DNA from: Cymbidium sinense
Lineage: Eukaryota > Streptophyta > Magnoliopsida > Asparagales > Orchidaceae
Assembly (NCBI GenBank): GCA_021442155.1
Contig: CM038218.1
Coordinates: 56,891,277-56,955,276, forward strand
Length of the DNA stretch: 64,000 bases
Direction of reading: 5' to 3'
Below are positions 1-11,165 of the stretch, one piece after another; position 1 is the first letter of the stretch, and the number at the start of each line of letters is the position of its first letter. The position numbers and the translations under genes are program-made. The notes below the pieces were generated by a model that saw only the letters and a list, made by a program, of their open reading frames with translations, was not told the origin of the DNA and did not search any database.

Positions 1-601
1 AATTTAGATTCAACATTTCCTCATTTTGATTTCATCAACCAAGTAACACCAAGTTTTCTAAGACTGACATGACAAAAAATGAGCATGCATAGAGCAAATC
101 AAAAACCCTAGATAACTAGAACCGTCTCTACTATAAATACATAGTTCAATAAGTAGCAGATCGGATCGACCGATCTTCAGTTTCTCTAGTTCCTATCAGA
201 ACCACCTCGGCCTCCCGTGTAGCGAGATCCACCATCATATCTAAAGTATAAATCTAACTAACACATGCAAAACAAAGGTTAGTTAAATCACACCACAAAT
301 CCAAGCATATAAATTGGACTTATCACTACACACATGGGTGACTAGTCCACGGCTTGTGGATTATGCTTAGGGATATAAAGCACTAAGAAAAGAATTTATA
401 TTTATTTATGATAGTGGCCCTTAAGATGGCTGTAACCTCTAATGCTCCTCCCGCCTCCATAACCACCACTGCTCCGACCACCATCTCCATATTGACCAAC
501 ACTTCCAGATCCCCCCCATACTTTAAGCCTCGCCTCATCCGCCATATCTGGACTAAGCACGGTTGATAGTGATGTTCACGCCATCAAGGTTCTGCCATTC
601 T
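1..601 (-). pseudogene. GR-RBP 3' gene fragment, inverted copy A with a 190-bp insert
   Basis: Read on the - strand from 601 to 1, this is the same gene fragment found ten times on the + strand further right: end of the RRM, glycine-rich tail, stop, 3'UTR. It starts just downstream of a CCTAATAAACCTAAATCCTAAG stretch, the same upstream context as the + strand copies. The window edge cuts it before its A-tract. The glycine-rich part is interrupted at about 243-425 by roughly 190 bp that match no other copy and replace the short segment between the GGTTACAGCC and GATATGATGGTGG words. Many frameshifts; no protein can be made. Orientation is opposite to all full copies right of 7 kb. Confidence 0.85.
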
Positions 602-1100
602 TAGGATTTAGGTTTATTAGGTTATAGGGTTTAGTTTTATTTTTAAATTTATTTACTTACTTTAGGTTTAGGTTTAGAGCTTAGAGATTAGAGTTTATGG
701 TTTAGGGTTTCGGTTTTAGGGTTTTAGGGTTTATGTTGTTGGGGTTTAGAGTTTAGGGTTATGGTTTAGGATTTACGATTTTAGGGTTTAGGGTTTTATG
801 GATTACGGTGTAGGGTTTAGGGTTTAGGTTTTAGTGTTTAGGCTTTAGGGTTTAGGGTTTTGAGGTTAGGTTTAGTTTAGGATTAGGTTTGTTAGGTATA
901 GGGTTAGTTTAGGGTTTAATCTTTAGGATTTAGGATTTTAGGGTTTATGGTTTAGGGTTTATGGTTAGTTTAGGGTTTAGGGTTTAGGATTGGAGTTAGG
1001 GTTTAGGGTTTAGGGTTTAGGGTTAGTTTAGGGTTTTATTTTTTTAGGTTTAAGGTTTAGGGTTTAGGATTTAGGGTTTAGGGTTTAGTTTTTTTAATTA
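602..1100 (-). repeat. TTTAGGG heptads with boundary motif at the far end
   Basis: Degenerate plant telomere heptads; the + strand reads TTTAGGG, so this is the mirror of the CCCTAAA blocks to the right. The distal end (about 1084-1100, TTTTTTTAATTAAG) is the reverse complement of the right half of the boundary motif that separates AT arrays from heptads elsewhere. On the - strand the order AT array, motif, heptads, GR-RBP piece is therefore the same as in + strand units. Confidence 0.8.
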
Positions 1101-3009
1101 AGGATTTGTTTGTTTAGCTTTATTTAGTTTATTTTCTTATTTATTTTGGCTTATTTTATTTTTTGATTTTTTATTTACGTTTATTCTTTAGTTTTATTTA
1201 GTTTAGTTTATATAATTAAAGGTTTTTTTATTTTTATTTAGGTTTTTTATTTTAGTTTATTTTTTATGTTGGTTTAGGTTTATGTTTATTTTTTAATTTA
1301 TTTTGATTTTTATTTTATTTTTGAGGTTTTAGTTTTATTTTTAATTTTAGGTTTAGGTTTAAGTCTTTATTATATTTTTTAGGTTTAGGTTTTAGGTTTA
1401 TTTTTAGGTTTAATGTTTTAGTTTAGATTTAGGTTTATTTTCAGTTTATTTTATTTTATTTAGTTTAGGGTATAGGTTTAGTTTATTTTAGGTTTAAATT
1501 TAGGTTTTATTTATTTTAGTTTATTTTAGCTTAGGTTTTGGTTTATTTTTTTACGTTTATTTTAGATTTAGGTTTTTTATTATGTTTATTTTAATACATT
1601 TATTTTTAGGTTTATTTTTTAGGTTTAGGTTTTTATTTAGTTTTTATTTTATTTTATTTTAGGTTTATTTTATTTTTATTTTATGTTTAGATTTTAATTT
1701 ATTTAGGCTTTTTATTTTTAGGTTTATTTTATTTTTTAGTTTAGTTTAGGTTTTTATTTATTTTATTTTAGTTTAGTTTTTTAGTTTTTATAATATTTTA
1801 TTTTTATGTTTGGTTCAAGTTTTTATTTATTTTATTTTATTTAGGTTTATGTTATTTTATCTTTTTACCTTTTAGATTTATTTAGTTTAGGTTTAAATTT
1901 TTAGGTTTTCAAAGTTTAGGGTTTAAGATTTAGGTTTTAGGTTTTGGGGTTTAGGGTTTAGGGTTTAGGGTTTTACGATTTATGATTTATGATTTTAAGG
2001 TTTAGGGTTTATGGTTTAGGGTTTAAATTTTAGGGTTTAAAGTATTAAAGTTTATGGTTTAGGGTTTAAGGTTAGTTTTAGGGTTTAGTGTTTAGGGTTA
2101 CAATTTTTTTTTATTATTAATTTTTATTCTTTTAGTTTATTTCATTTATTTTTTATTTACTTTATTTTATTTAATTATTATTTTTATTTATGTTAATTTT
2201 TATTTTTATTTAGTTTAGTTTATTTATTTTAAGTTTATTTATTTTAGTTTAGGTTTTTTATTTTAGTTTATTTTTAAGGTTTTGGTTTAGGATTAGGCTT
2301 ATTTTAGTATAGTTTAATCTTTTTTTTAGGTTTAAGTTTTACTTTTATTTTCATTTTATTTTTAGGTTTAGGTTTAAGTTTTAGGTTTATTTTTAGGTTT
2401 ATTTTTTAGTTTATGTTTAGGTTTTTTTTTTTTATTTTTATTTAGTTTAGGGTTTAGGTGTAGTTTATTTTAGGTTAAGGTTTAGGTTTTATTTATTTTA
2501 GTTTAGTTTATTTTAGTTTAGGTTTTGGTTTATTTATTTTTTAGTTTGTTTGGTTTTATTTATTATATTTTAGTTTAGTTTATTTTTATTTTATTTTATT
2601 TTAGGTTTAGGTTTAGGTTTAGGTTTTGATTTAGGTTTAAGTTTTAGGTTTTTATTTTGGTTAAGATTTATTTATGTATTTTATTGTTTAGTTTTATTTG
2701 ATTATATTTTGGTTCTTAATAATAAATTTTTTTTGGTGGTTTTATTTACTTTTAGGTTTAGGTTTTATTGTTTGGGGTTTGGGGTTTAAGGCTGTAGGTT
2801 TTAGGGTTTAGGGTTTAGGGTTTTAAGGTTTAGGGTTTTTGGGTTTAGGGTTTTTAGGTTTAGGGTTTAGGGTTTAGTGTTTAGGGTTTAGGGTTAGGGT
2901 TTTTTATTTTTTATTTTTTATTTTTATTTTTTTATTTATAGGGTTTAGGGTTTAAGTTTTAAGTTTTGGGTTCAGGTTTTAGTTTAGGGCTTAGCATTTT
3001 TAGTTTTTT
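1101..3009 (-). repeat. Alternating T-rich (TTTA/TTTTA) array and TTTAGGG heptads
   Basis: About 1101-1910 and 2101-2760 are T-rich arrays of TTTA, TTTTA and AGGTTTA words, the mirror of the A-rich arrays further right. About 1911-2100 and 2760-3000 are degenerate TTTAGGG heptads. No coding potential. Transitions are gradual, so inner borders are approximate. Confidence 0.75.
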
Positions 3010-3065
3010 TAAATAGAGAACAAATTTAGATTAAACATTTCTTCTTTTTGATTTCATCAACCAAG
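3010..3065 (-). pseudogene. GR-RBP 3'UTR tail only (inverted)
   Basis: On the - strand this is only the last ~56 bases of the GR-RBP 3'UTR (CTTGGTTGATGAAATCAAAA to the A-tract). It stops abruptly at 3065, where unrelated gypsy sequence begins. A + strand tail of almost the same length sits at 28778-28840, also at the edge of a gypsy-derived block. Confidence 0.8.
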
Positions 3066-3278
3066 AAGAAAGTCAAGATCAAGAGATTATTGGCCGTCGA
3101 TGATCAAAGATTGAGATACCACTAGGCGAGGCCGCCAATGTTAAATATCTGATGGGGCCTACACCACCCAACAATCTACATGCATTACATTGGCCTCATG
3201 GCCATTCGAGTGTTGGGGTACCAACATAGTGGGTTCGATTGATCCTCTTTCTTCCAAGAGTCATCGGTTAATCTTATT
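3066..3278 (+). mobile_element. Tat-lineage gypsy integrase fragment
   Basis: Positions 3130-3278 match, in reverse orientation, the integrase start of the gypsy element at about 21640-21735 (shared words CCAATGTTAAATA, TGGCCTCATGGCCATTC, GACCCACTATGT). In translation it carries a broken zinc-finger end followed by a DPLSSKSH-like stretch, the usual start of the integrase core. Positions 3066-3130 are not identified but precede it without a break. It ends where LINE sequence starts, at about 3278. Confidence 0.7.
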
Positions 3279-6200
3279 CCTAGATAATTCTGTTAAAGGT
3301 ATGACTCGTCTTTAGCTTAAGCTCAAAAGACTTAAACAAAATCTCAATTGGTGGAACAAACACATTTTTAAAAACCTTTTCACAAATCTTAAAGCTATGG
3401 AACAAGAGGTTTGCTCTCTTGAAGAGAGGCTATCTCCAGAAACTTGATGAGTTGAACATTGCCAAGAATAACTTTGTTAATTATCAAAACATGGAAGAAA
3501 CCTATTGGCGTCAAAAAAATAGCAAATATATTCGATGGTGATAGAAACAGGTATTTTCATGCCATTTGTAATAAAGGAAAGCCTTAAACTCGATTATAAA
3601 ATTAAGAACTCTAATGGTGAATGGATAACCGATATGATGATATTAAGGATTACTATCCATCATTTCCAAACTTTATTAAATTCTAATCCGTTCTTTGGGA
3701 ACTTTATCAAACACCCATCTTATCCCTTCTATGATTAATGAGGATAATCATTTACTCACTATATGTCCTTAGAGGAGATTAGTAATACTCTTAAGAACAT
3801 GAACACGACTCATTTAATATGACTATCGACCACTTCTTTCAGCATTGTTGGCCATTTATTAAAACCGACCTAGTTGATGCTGTTATTGATTTCTTTGATT
3901 GCAATCCTATTCCAAAATATTTTTCAAGCACTTCTATTGTCCTTATTTCCAAAACTAACAATCCTGAATCTTGGGGTGATTTTTGACCGATTAGTCTTTC
4001 CACCTTTTTTTCAAAAACTCATTGCTAAATTAATAAATAATAGGCTTAGCCCTTTTCTTCCTAAAATCATCTCCCCAAACCAAACTGGTTTTGTTAAACA
4101 CAGAGCAATATCAGATAATATTCTTCTTGCTCAGAGGGTTCATGACATTGATGTCCCTTCTAGGAGGCAACATCCTATTCAAAGCGGACATTGCTAAAGC
4201 CTTTGACAATCTCTCATGGGATTTTCTCTTTCAAATCCTGAATTTGTTTAGTTTTATAGTTTTATCCGGATTATAAAAGGTGTATCACTAATACGGTTTT
4301 GGTTATCATGAAGGTGAGTCCATAGGTTTCTTTCCTTCTAGCCATGGTTTTAGGCAAGGTGACCCACTATCACCTTCTCTTTTATCATCGCTATTGAATA
4401 CACTGTCAGGAGCCTTAACGATCTTTTCTAATAATCCTAATATGTCATTTAAAACTCATGGAGGTTTCCCATTTCTCATCTTAGCTTTGGATGATTTCAT
4501 TATCTTCTATAGCTCCCTTCAACATGTTAAAACCATTAAGAACCTCTAAATGATTTTGGTAAAGTTAGTGGTCTTTTTCTTAATGAAGGAAAATGGTTTT
4601 ATTCCTTCAACTAAGCTTCCTCTAATAGACTTAACCAAATATCCGAATTACTAACTTTAAGCAAAATCAACTCCCTCTTAATTACTTGGGAATCGCTTTT
4701 AAAGGCCAAAAGATCACACCTTTTGATGATCTAATTAGAAAATTTTTTAACAAAATCTGGGGGAATTTCATTTACTCTCTTTGGTGGTAGGCTTACCTTG
4801 ATCAAGAGCACTCTAAATTCCATGCCTACCTTCTTCAAACCATTGTGCCTACCAACTACCATCAATAGAATTGAGCATCTCTTAAACAATTTTTTGGGAA
4901 CCAATACCTCCTCTACAAGAATGCCGGTCATCTTGGTCTAAAAGTTGTGGTACTCTTGAAGAGGGAGGTGCAGGATGTAAATCCATCAAAGAAGTTATCA
5001 ATGCCTTCTCTTACAAACTTTGGTGGAATTTTAGGAGCAAAAATAGTCTTTGGGCGAATTTCATGACTTCTAAATATTGCCAGGGTAAACATCCTCTCAT
5101 TTGTCCCTTTAAATCGGGTGATTCTCCTGTGTGGAGAAGACTTTGTTCTGTCAAATGGGATGTAGAATCCTTAATTTTTTGGGGCATAAACTCTAGCAAT
5201 TCCTTCTTTTGGCAAGACAACTGGAGTGGTTGTGGATCCATTGATGACTTACTCTACACTCACTCCACTTCCGCTATTAGAGTTAATTCATTCTGGCAAA
5301 ACCACAAGTGGAACTAGTAAGATTCTTGATTCTATTCCTTCCACTTTCTTAAATATGATTACTAATATTCCTATCACTCCTAACAATCATGATCAGTTAT
5401 CTTTAAGCTATCTCATAATGGGATTTCAACCTTAAAATGTGTGGCTTCACACTAAAGACACTCAGATTCTTCTATTGTTTTCTCCAAAATTTGGAATAAC
5501 AATATCCCCTCTTCTTACTCTGTTCTAACTTGGCATATCCTAAAAACTTTATTCCTATTGACTCTTTGTTGTAGGGTAAAGGGTTTTATTTACCCTCTAA
5601 ATGTCAATGTTGTTCTCATATTGAGAATGTTAACCATGTTTTTGTTAATGGGGCTATTGCCTAAAATTTGGATTTGGTATGACGATCTATTCAACACTCA
5701 ATTTTAATTATTCTTTTACTTTATATCAACTTCTTGAAGTTTACTTTTGCAATTAAAGGTCATATTAAAATCATAATAATATTACTCTTATTTGGTTCAT
5801 ATGGATGGACCGAAATGAAGCTAAACATCATGGGATTCATATGAATCACATGAGGATTATTGCTAGAACTAAAAATAAAATTTGTGACTTGTTTAAAGCC
5901 AATTTAATTTATCACAAATATTTTAAAGGCTATAAATCTGTAGCTAATAAACTGGGCCTCAACCTTCCATACCAGCCTTATTATCGAAATGATAGAATGG
6001 TTTTTTGGAAAAAACCTCTTGATCATATTATTAAAATTAATGATGGCTGTCTCTCATAATGGCTCACGGTTGTGGAGGCATTTTGATTCTAAGGGTATAG
6101 TCTTATGTGCATTTGCTTATCCCCTTATTTCCACCTTGTCCCTTATCTTGAGCTTATGGGTCCACAAAGCTCTAGAAATTTGTCATCAAAATGGTGGCTC

Positions 6201-6660
6201 AATATTTGGATAGAGGTGGATGCTCTTCTTGATTGACCTTTTGACTTCTTCCAATATGAGCAGCTTGTTTGTACTACCTCCTCAAGAAAACTAGGGCTCT
6301 TCTCTCTCAATGAATTTTACCATCACTCATGTTTGGCATGAAGGTATGCTTTCTTGATTACCTTGCAAAACTGGGTGTGAGGTTAAACAGTATCATCTTC
6401 TTTGATCAATTTACATTACCCAAATACTTGCGTGGTGCGGTTAACTTGGACAATTCGGGCTTCCTTACCTCGAATCTAATTCTCTCTCTTCTCCCTTTTT
6501 TTACGGTTTTATTTCCTTGTGTTCTTTATGGATACTCCACATAGATATCATTGCTGTCTTGTGCTCTTTGCCATGACTTGCTGCCTTTACCCCTTCTCCT
6601 CTAGTTGGAAGAATATCTTCATAAGATTAATCAATCAACATAAAGAGAACATCAAACCAA
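3279..6660 (+). mobile_element. L1-like plant LINE, 5'-truncated, frameshifted ORF2
   Basis: Remnant of a non-LTR retrotransposon. In order, with several frameshifts: the pre-RT region (LNWWNKHIFKN about 3345-3375; GDRNRYFHA about 3537-3562), reverse transcriptase (SPNQTGFVKHRAISDNILLA about 4072-4130; KADIAKAFDNLSWDFL 4181-4228; HGFRQGDPLSPS about 4340-4380), the catalytic aspartates as ALDDFIIF in place of the usual FADD (about 4484-4507), a zf-RVT zinc finger (CQCC...ENVNHVF, about 5605-5645) and an RNase H-like domain (about 6035-6240). It ends with the typical LPKYLRGAVNLD stretch (about 6415-6455) and a T-rich 3' region. The 5' endonuclease domain is missing. Stops and frameshifts throughout make it inactive. 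The 3' end is set by loss of LINE similarity; no clear poly(A). Confidence 0.85.
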
Positions 6661-7235
6661 ATACAAATAAGCCCAAATCAAGCTTATAAAATATGAAAAA
6701 AATTCAAATTTTGATTGAAGGATCAAATGATCATCGAATCAGACATGTTTCTAATCAAATCGAACAGTTTAATGAGGGAAATTCAACGGAGTCAAAATTA
6801 CTCAAGTGTAAGGTTATTATGAAAGAATATTTTATGATCAATAAAACCAACATGAATCATCCTCGAAATGTTTTGAGAGTTTTATTAAATTTTCTAAAAT
6901 ACCCCTCTCAAAACTTGATAAATACAACACAAATCTAACCATAGTGAGAGGGACTAAGTTTAGAGCCAAGTTTAAGAGCTTGCTAGTCCTAGTAGTCATC
7001 ATTAATGCAACTAATAGTAGCCATTGAAATTAGATGTCATGTCTATTCTTCATTTTATTCATTCTAATGATGATGAAAATGTTGAAATATTTTATATTTT
7101 GAGAAAGATTAGAAGCTTGTTAAATACCAAACTTTCATATCTCATATTGGAGAGAGCAACTTGGGGTAATTTGTTAGCTAAAATAGATGTTGTATAAGTG
7201 ATTTTGTGGAATATTTTCAAGATAATACCCTATGA
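6661..7235. other. Unassigned AT-rich DNA between LINE and satellite
   Basis: About 575 bp of non-satellite, AT-rich sequence. It holds an 81-codon reading frame (6693-6938) without a recognisable domain; I do not regard it as a gene. It may be LINE 3' flank or part of another decayed element. It meets the A-rich array sharply at about 7236. Confidence 0.4.
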
Positions 7236-7720
7236 ATAAAAATTAAAAATAGACCTAAATAAAAATGAAAAAATAAAATAAACTAAAAAACATAAAAAAA
7301 TAAACTAAATAAACTAAATAAACCTAAACCTACTGGTTTACTTAATTTAAAAAAATACTAAACCTAAATAAAATAAAATAAACCTAAGAATAAAAAACAT
7401 AAATAAAATTAAAACTAAATGTAAAACAAAAATAAAATAAACTTAAAATAAAATAAAATAAAACTAAATAAAACATAAACCATAAACCTAAATGTAACAA
7501 TTTTCTTAATTTAAAACTTAAACCCTAAACCCAAAAACTAACCATAAACCTACAACCCTAAATACTAGCTAAACAACCAAACCCAAGTAACAAACCCTAA
7601 ACCCTAAACTATGGATCAAATATGACTCTGTCTTAAGGGAAAACCTCTGCCCTAAACCTATCCCTAAACCCCAAACTCTAAATCCATGACCTACCCTAAC
7701 CACCCACAAACCTAAATCTA
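7236..7720 (+). repeat. A-rich array, boundary motif, CCCTAAA heptads
   Basis: From here on the + strand reads CCCTAAA/AATAAA, the reverse polarity of 602-3009. An early boundary motif (CTACTGGTTTACTTAATTT) lies at 7331-7350. The A-rich array continues to about 7545 and degenerate CCCTAAA heptads follow. Confidence 0.75.
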
Positions 7721-8460
7721 TCAGGCCCAGATCCTAAAACTCATCTTTAAAACCACAACACTCTGATTAAAAAACCTCCCTGTTAACTGGCAAACCTTAA
7801 AGGCTCTCTAACTGACCTGAGCCCTGGGCCCTCTAACTCCTACCATGACCTTCTCACTGGGCCACTGGGCTCTGACTGACCATAAACTGACCTGAAACTC
7901 TACACTGATTAAACTGGGCCTTCTGGATTCTTAAAACCCGACACTGAGGCTTTATACTCTGATTGACCCTTACTTCTGGGCCTACCCCACTCTAATCACT
8001 CCACTCTGAACTGGGCCAAAGGCCCTAACTAGGCCCTCTGAACCAAATTTTACTTACCTGCTGACTGACCTCCCTCTATCTGATGGAGTAATACTAATCT
8101 CCTCCTTACCTGGGCCCACTAAATCTGACCTTCACCCTGAGCACTGGGCTCCATAATCTTAAATCTGACCTATACTTCCACAATCACTGATACTTAAACC
8201 TAACCTGAGCCCAGGCCCTTAAACCCTCTAACTCCTATCCTACTCTTCATTAAATCTCCCAAATAAAACCACTGAGCCCCTTCTGAACTCCTGGGCCCAC
8301 CCCACTCTGGGCCCTAGATTACTCTGGGCCCTAAGTGACCTGGGCCAACTCCTAAAACTGACCTAATACACCTACTGGGCCCTCTAGACTCTCTATGCTC
8401 CACTTAAATCTACCCTTCCACCTCATCTATACTACTCTATCATCTCCCTTGATCGACTAT
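7721..8460 (+). repeat. CCCTGGG-type GC-rich heptad block 1
   Basis: CCCTGGGCC words mixed with CTCTGA, CTGACC and CCCTAAA words. More diverged than the blocks at 11.2 and 34 kb but with the same vocabulary. No coding signal. Confidence 0.65.
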
Positions 8461-8865
8461 CTCTAAATCTTAAAATAAATAAATAAATAAAACAAAATAA
8501 AAAATAAAATAGAATAAAACCTAAAATAAAAAATTTAAAAATAAAAGAAAGAAAAACCTAAACTAAGCAAAAAAAATAAAGCTAAGAATAAAAAACCTTA
8601 ATAAAATAAAAACTAAGCGTAAAATAAAAATAAAATAAACCTAAAATAAAATATAAAAAATACTAAATAATAACCTAAACTTAAAAAGAAACCTAAAATG
8701 AATAAAAGTAATGCCTAAACCTAAACTAAAAAAAAACTAAACTTAACATAAAAATAAAATAAACAAAATAAAATAAAGCTAAACCTAAACTAAAATAAAT
8801 AAAATCTAAATCAACACTTAAAATTTACTAAACTAAACCTAATAAACCTAAACTTGAACCCTAAG
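8461..8865 (+). repeat. A-rich array upstream of GR-RBP piece B
   Basis: AATAAA/CCTAAA words, ending in CCTAATAAACCTAAACTTGAACCCTAAG, the fixed lead-in to the gene fragment. From 8730 to 8865 it is nearly identical to 12110-12244. Confidence 0.75.
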
Positions 8866-9335
8866 AATGGGTAGAACCTTGAGGGCAAGAATATCACCAT
8901 CAACTAGGATCATCTAGATTTGGCGGTGGAGAAAACTCGCAATGGTGGTAGGGGATCTAGAGGTGCTCATGGATATGGAGGTGGTGGTAAGAGTAGTGGC
9001 GGTTATGGAGGTAGGAGGGGTGACGGAGGTTACAACCGTGGTGGTAGCGGAGGGAGAGATCAAGGATATGATGGTGGATCCCGCTACTCTAGAGGCCAGG
9101 GTGGTTCTGATGGGAACTGGAGAAGCTGAGGAACGATCAATCCGATCTGCTGCTTATGGAACTGTGTCTTTATAATAGAGATGATTTTACTTATCTAGGG
9201 TTTTTTATTTGCTCTATGGGTGCTCATTTTTTATCTATATCATCGCTTGTAGCATAGAAAACTGGGGCTGATACTTTGGTTGATGAAATCAACATGAAGT
9301 AATGTTGAATCTAAATTTGTTCTCTATTAAAAAAA
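8866..9335 (+). pseudogene. GR-RBP 3' gene fragment, copy B
   Basis: The source gene encodes a plant class IV glycine-rich RNA-binding protein: an N-terminal RRM and a Gly/Arg/Tyr-rich tail, acting on RNA in nucleus and cytoplasm. Only the end is here. The last RRM segment (consensus over the copies NGQNLDGRNITINQAQSRS) starts at 8866. The glycine-rich tail is open from 8920 to the stop at 9127-9129 (GGYGGRRGDGGYNRGG, ending GSDGNW). The 3'UTR (9130-9327) ends in an A-tract at 9328-9335. RNP1 and RNP2 are absent, and a short deletion near 8915 shifts the frame. It shares private variants with copy D (GGTGCTCATGG, AACATGAAGTAATG). Confidence 0.9.
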
Positions 9336-10581
9336 GAAAACCTTAAACATAAAACCCTAAACCTACTAGTTTACTTAATTTTTTTCTTAAAAAAAAAACC
9401 TAAAGCCTATATCGTAAACCCTAAACCCAAAAACCTAAACCCTACACCCTAAACCTTAATCCCTAAACCATTAAACTAACCCTAATTACTAAACCTTAAA
9501 CCCTAAAGCGAATCCTAAAAAATATAACCCAAAACCCAAAAGAAACCTAAAAATATAAAACCAACTCACTAAAACAACTAAACCCTAAACCCTATAAACC
9601 CTAAACCCTAAACCTAAACCTCCACTATTATACCATAAACCCTAAACATAAAACAAAACCCTAAACCCTACCTAAACTTTTAAAGTGATCCTAAAAACTA
9701 AGTGAGCTAAATAAGATAAAATAAAATGAATAAATCAAAATCATAAAATAAAATTAAAATAAATATAACTAAACATGCACTAAAAAAATAATATAAATCA
9801 AACTAAATAAATAAAATAAATAAAACCACCTAGATAAATAAAAAACCTAAAAAAAACTATGCCTAAAATAAAATAAAATAAACCTAAAATAAAATATAAA
9901 ATCTAAAATAAAAAACCTAAACCTAAATAATAAACCTAAAATAAAATAAAAAAAATAAAATAAAAGCTAAACTAAAAAAACCTAAAATAAAATAAATAAA
10001 CTAAAATAAATAAAATAAGCTAAAATAAATAAACCTAAAAATAAAATAAACCACTAAACTAAACTAAATAAATAAAATAAATAAATAAACCTAAACTAAA
10101 ATTATAACTTAAAATAAACCTAAAACCTAAACCTAAAAATAAAATAAAATTTAAACATAAACCTAAAATATAAAACCTAAACATAAAATAAAATAAAATA
10201 AAACTAAACTAAATTAAAATAACCACTAATGATAAACTAAATAATAAACCAAATAAAATAAAATAAACCTAAATAAAATAGATGAAATAAACTAAAATAA
10301 ATGAAGATAACTATATAAACTAAATAAACCTACCTATGGGTTTTTTTTTAAAGAAAACCCTAAACTCTAAACCACCAACCATAAACCTTAATCCTAAACC
10401 CACAAAACCAAAACTTCAAAACTAAATACTAATCCTTAAACCCTAAATCCCTAAACTATAACCCTAAACCCCAAACCTAAACTCCTAAACCATAAATCCC
10501 AATCCTAAACCTAAACCTAGAGTAACTTAAAAAAATTAAAAACTAAACTAAACCTAAACCTAATTAACTAGCGTAAACCAT
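9336..10581 (+). repeat. Spacer B-C: heptads, A-rich array, heptads
   Basis: About 9336-9690 is CCCTAAA heptads with a boundary motif (CCTACTAGTTTACTTAATTT) at about 9360-9380. About 9691-10340 is the A-rich array. A second, altered motif (ACCTATGGGTTTTTTTTTAA) sits near 10331-10350, then heptads run to the fragment. No gene. Confidence 0.75.
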
Positions 10582-11022
10582 AAGGATAAACCTTGATAGG
10601 AAAATCACCATTAACCACATTTATCTAGATCTGGAGGTGAAACGGCTTATCATAGTGGTGGTGGGGGATCTAGAGGTCTTGGTGGATATGGAGGTGGTGG
10701 TGATGATGATTATGGAAGGAGGCGATGGAGGTTACATTTGTGGTGGTGGTGGGAGGGATAGATCGAGATATGTGGTCGATCCACCTTTCGAGAGAGGTCA
10801 TTCGATGAGCCTTGTATAAATTGTAAAATGGCCGATCCGATCTATTGTTTATGGAACTATGTCTTTATAGTAGAGATAGTTCTACTTATCTAGGGTATTT
10901 TATTTGCTATATGTGTGCTCTTTTTTGGTTTATGTCGTGTATCTTAGAAAACTTACGGTCTTCTTGGGTTGATGGAATCAAAAGAAGAAATGTTGGCGAA
11001 TTTGTTCTTTATTAAAAAAAAC
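10582..11022 (+). pseudogene. GR-RBP 3' gene fragment, copy C
   Basis: Same fragment as at 8866, more decayed. The start reads AAGGATAAACCTTGATAGGA, having lost part of the GGGCAGAAC word. The glycine-rich part has several deletions and the GR-RBP stop region is rearranged (TTCGATGAGCCTTGTATAAA). The 3'UTR from about 10830 is clear and ends in an A-tract at 11013-11022. Private variants (AAATCACCATTAACCACATT, GGTATTTTATTTGCTATATG) pair it with copy E. Confidence 0.85.
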
Positions 11023-11165
11023 CATAACCATAAATCCTAAACCACTAACCTAAACCCAAAACCAAAACTCTAAACCCTAAACCTTAAACACTAAACCCTA
11101 ATCCTAAACCCTAAACACTTTCCCTAAACTATAAACCCTAAACTAATCCTCCACCTTAAACCCTA
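11023..11165 (+). repeat. CCCTAAA heptads after copy C
   Basis: Degenerate telomere-type heptads that grade into the GC-rich block at about 11160. Confidence 0.75.

Larger units (their letters stand above)
7721..11165 (+). repeat. Higher-order repeat copy 1 (~3.4 kb, two GR-RBP pieces)
   Basis: Order: C/T/G-rich heptads, A-rich array, GR-RBP piece B, heptads, A-rich array, boundary motif, heptads, GR-RBP piece C, heptads. It is followed directly by a second copy of the same order (11166-14590). B pairs with D and C with E by shared private variants, so the repeat unit is the two-piece block. Confidence 0.75.

Noticed and set aside
602..3009. A true chromosome end
   Set aside because: Heptads are strongly degenerate, interrupted by T-rich arrays and flanked by gene fragments and retroelements on both sides; this is interstitial or subtelomeric DNA.
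6693..6938. 81-codon frame after the LINE
   Set aside because: Asn/Ile-rich, no domain, in AT-rich unassigned DNA; expected by chance.
8920..9129. Copy B or J as a small functional glycine-rich protein
   Set aside because: The start codon lies inside the former coding region, the RRM is absent, neighbours have the same part broken, and there is no promoter.
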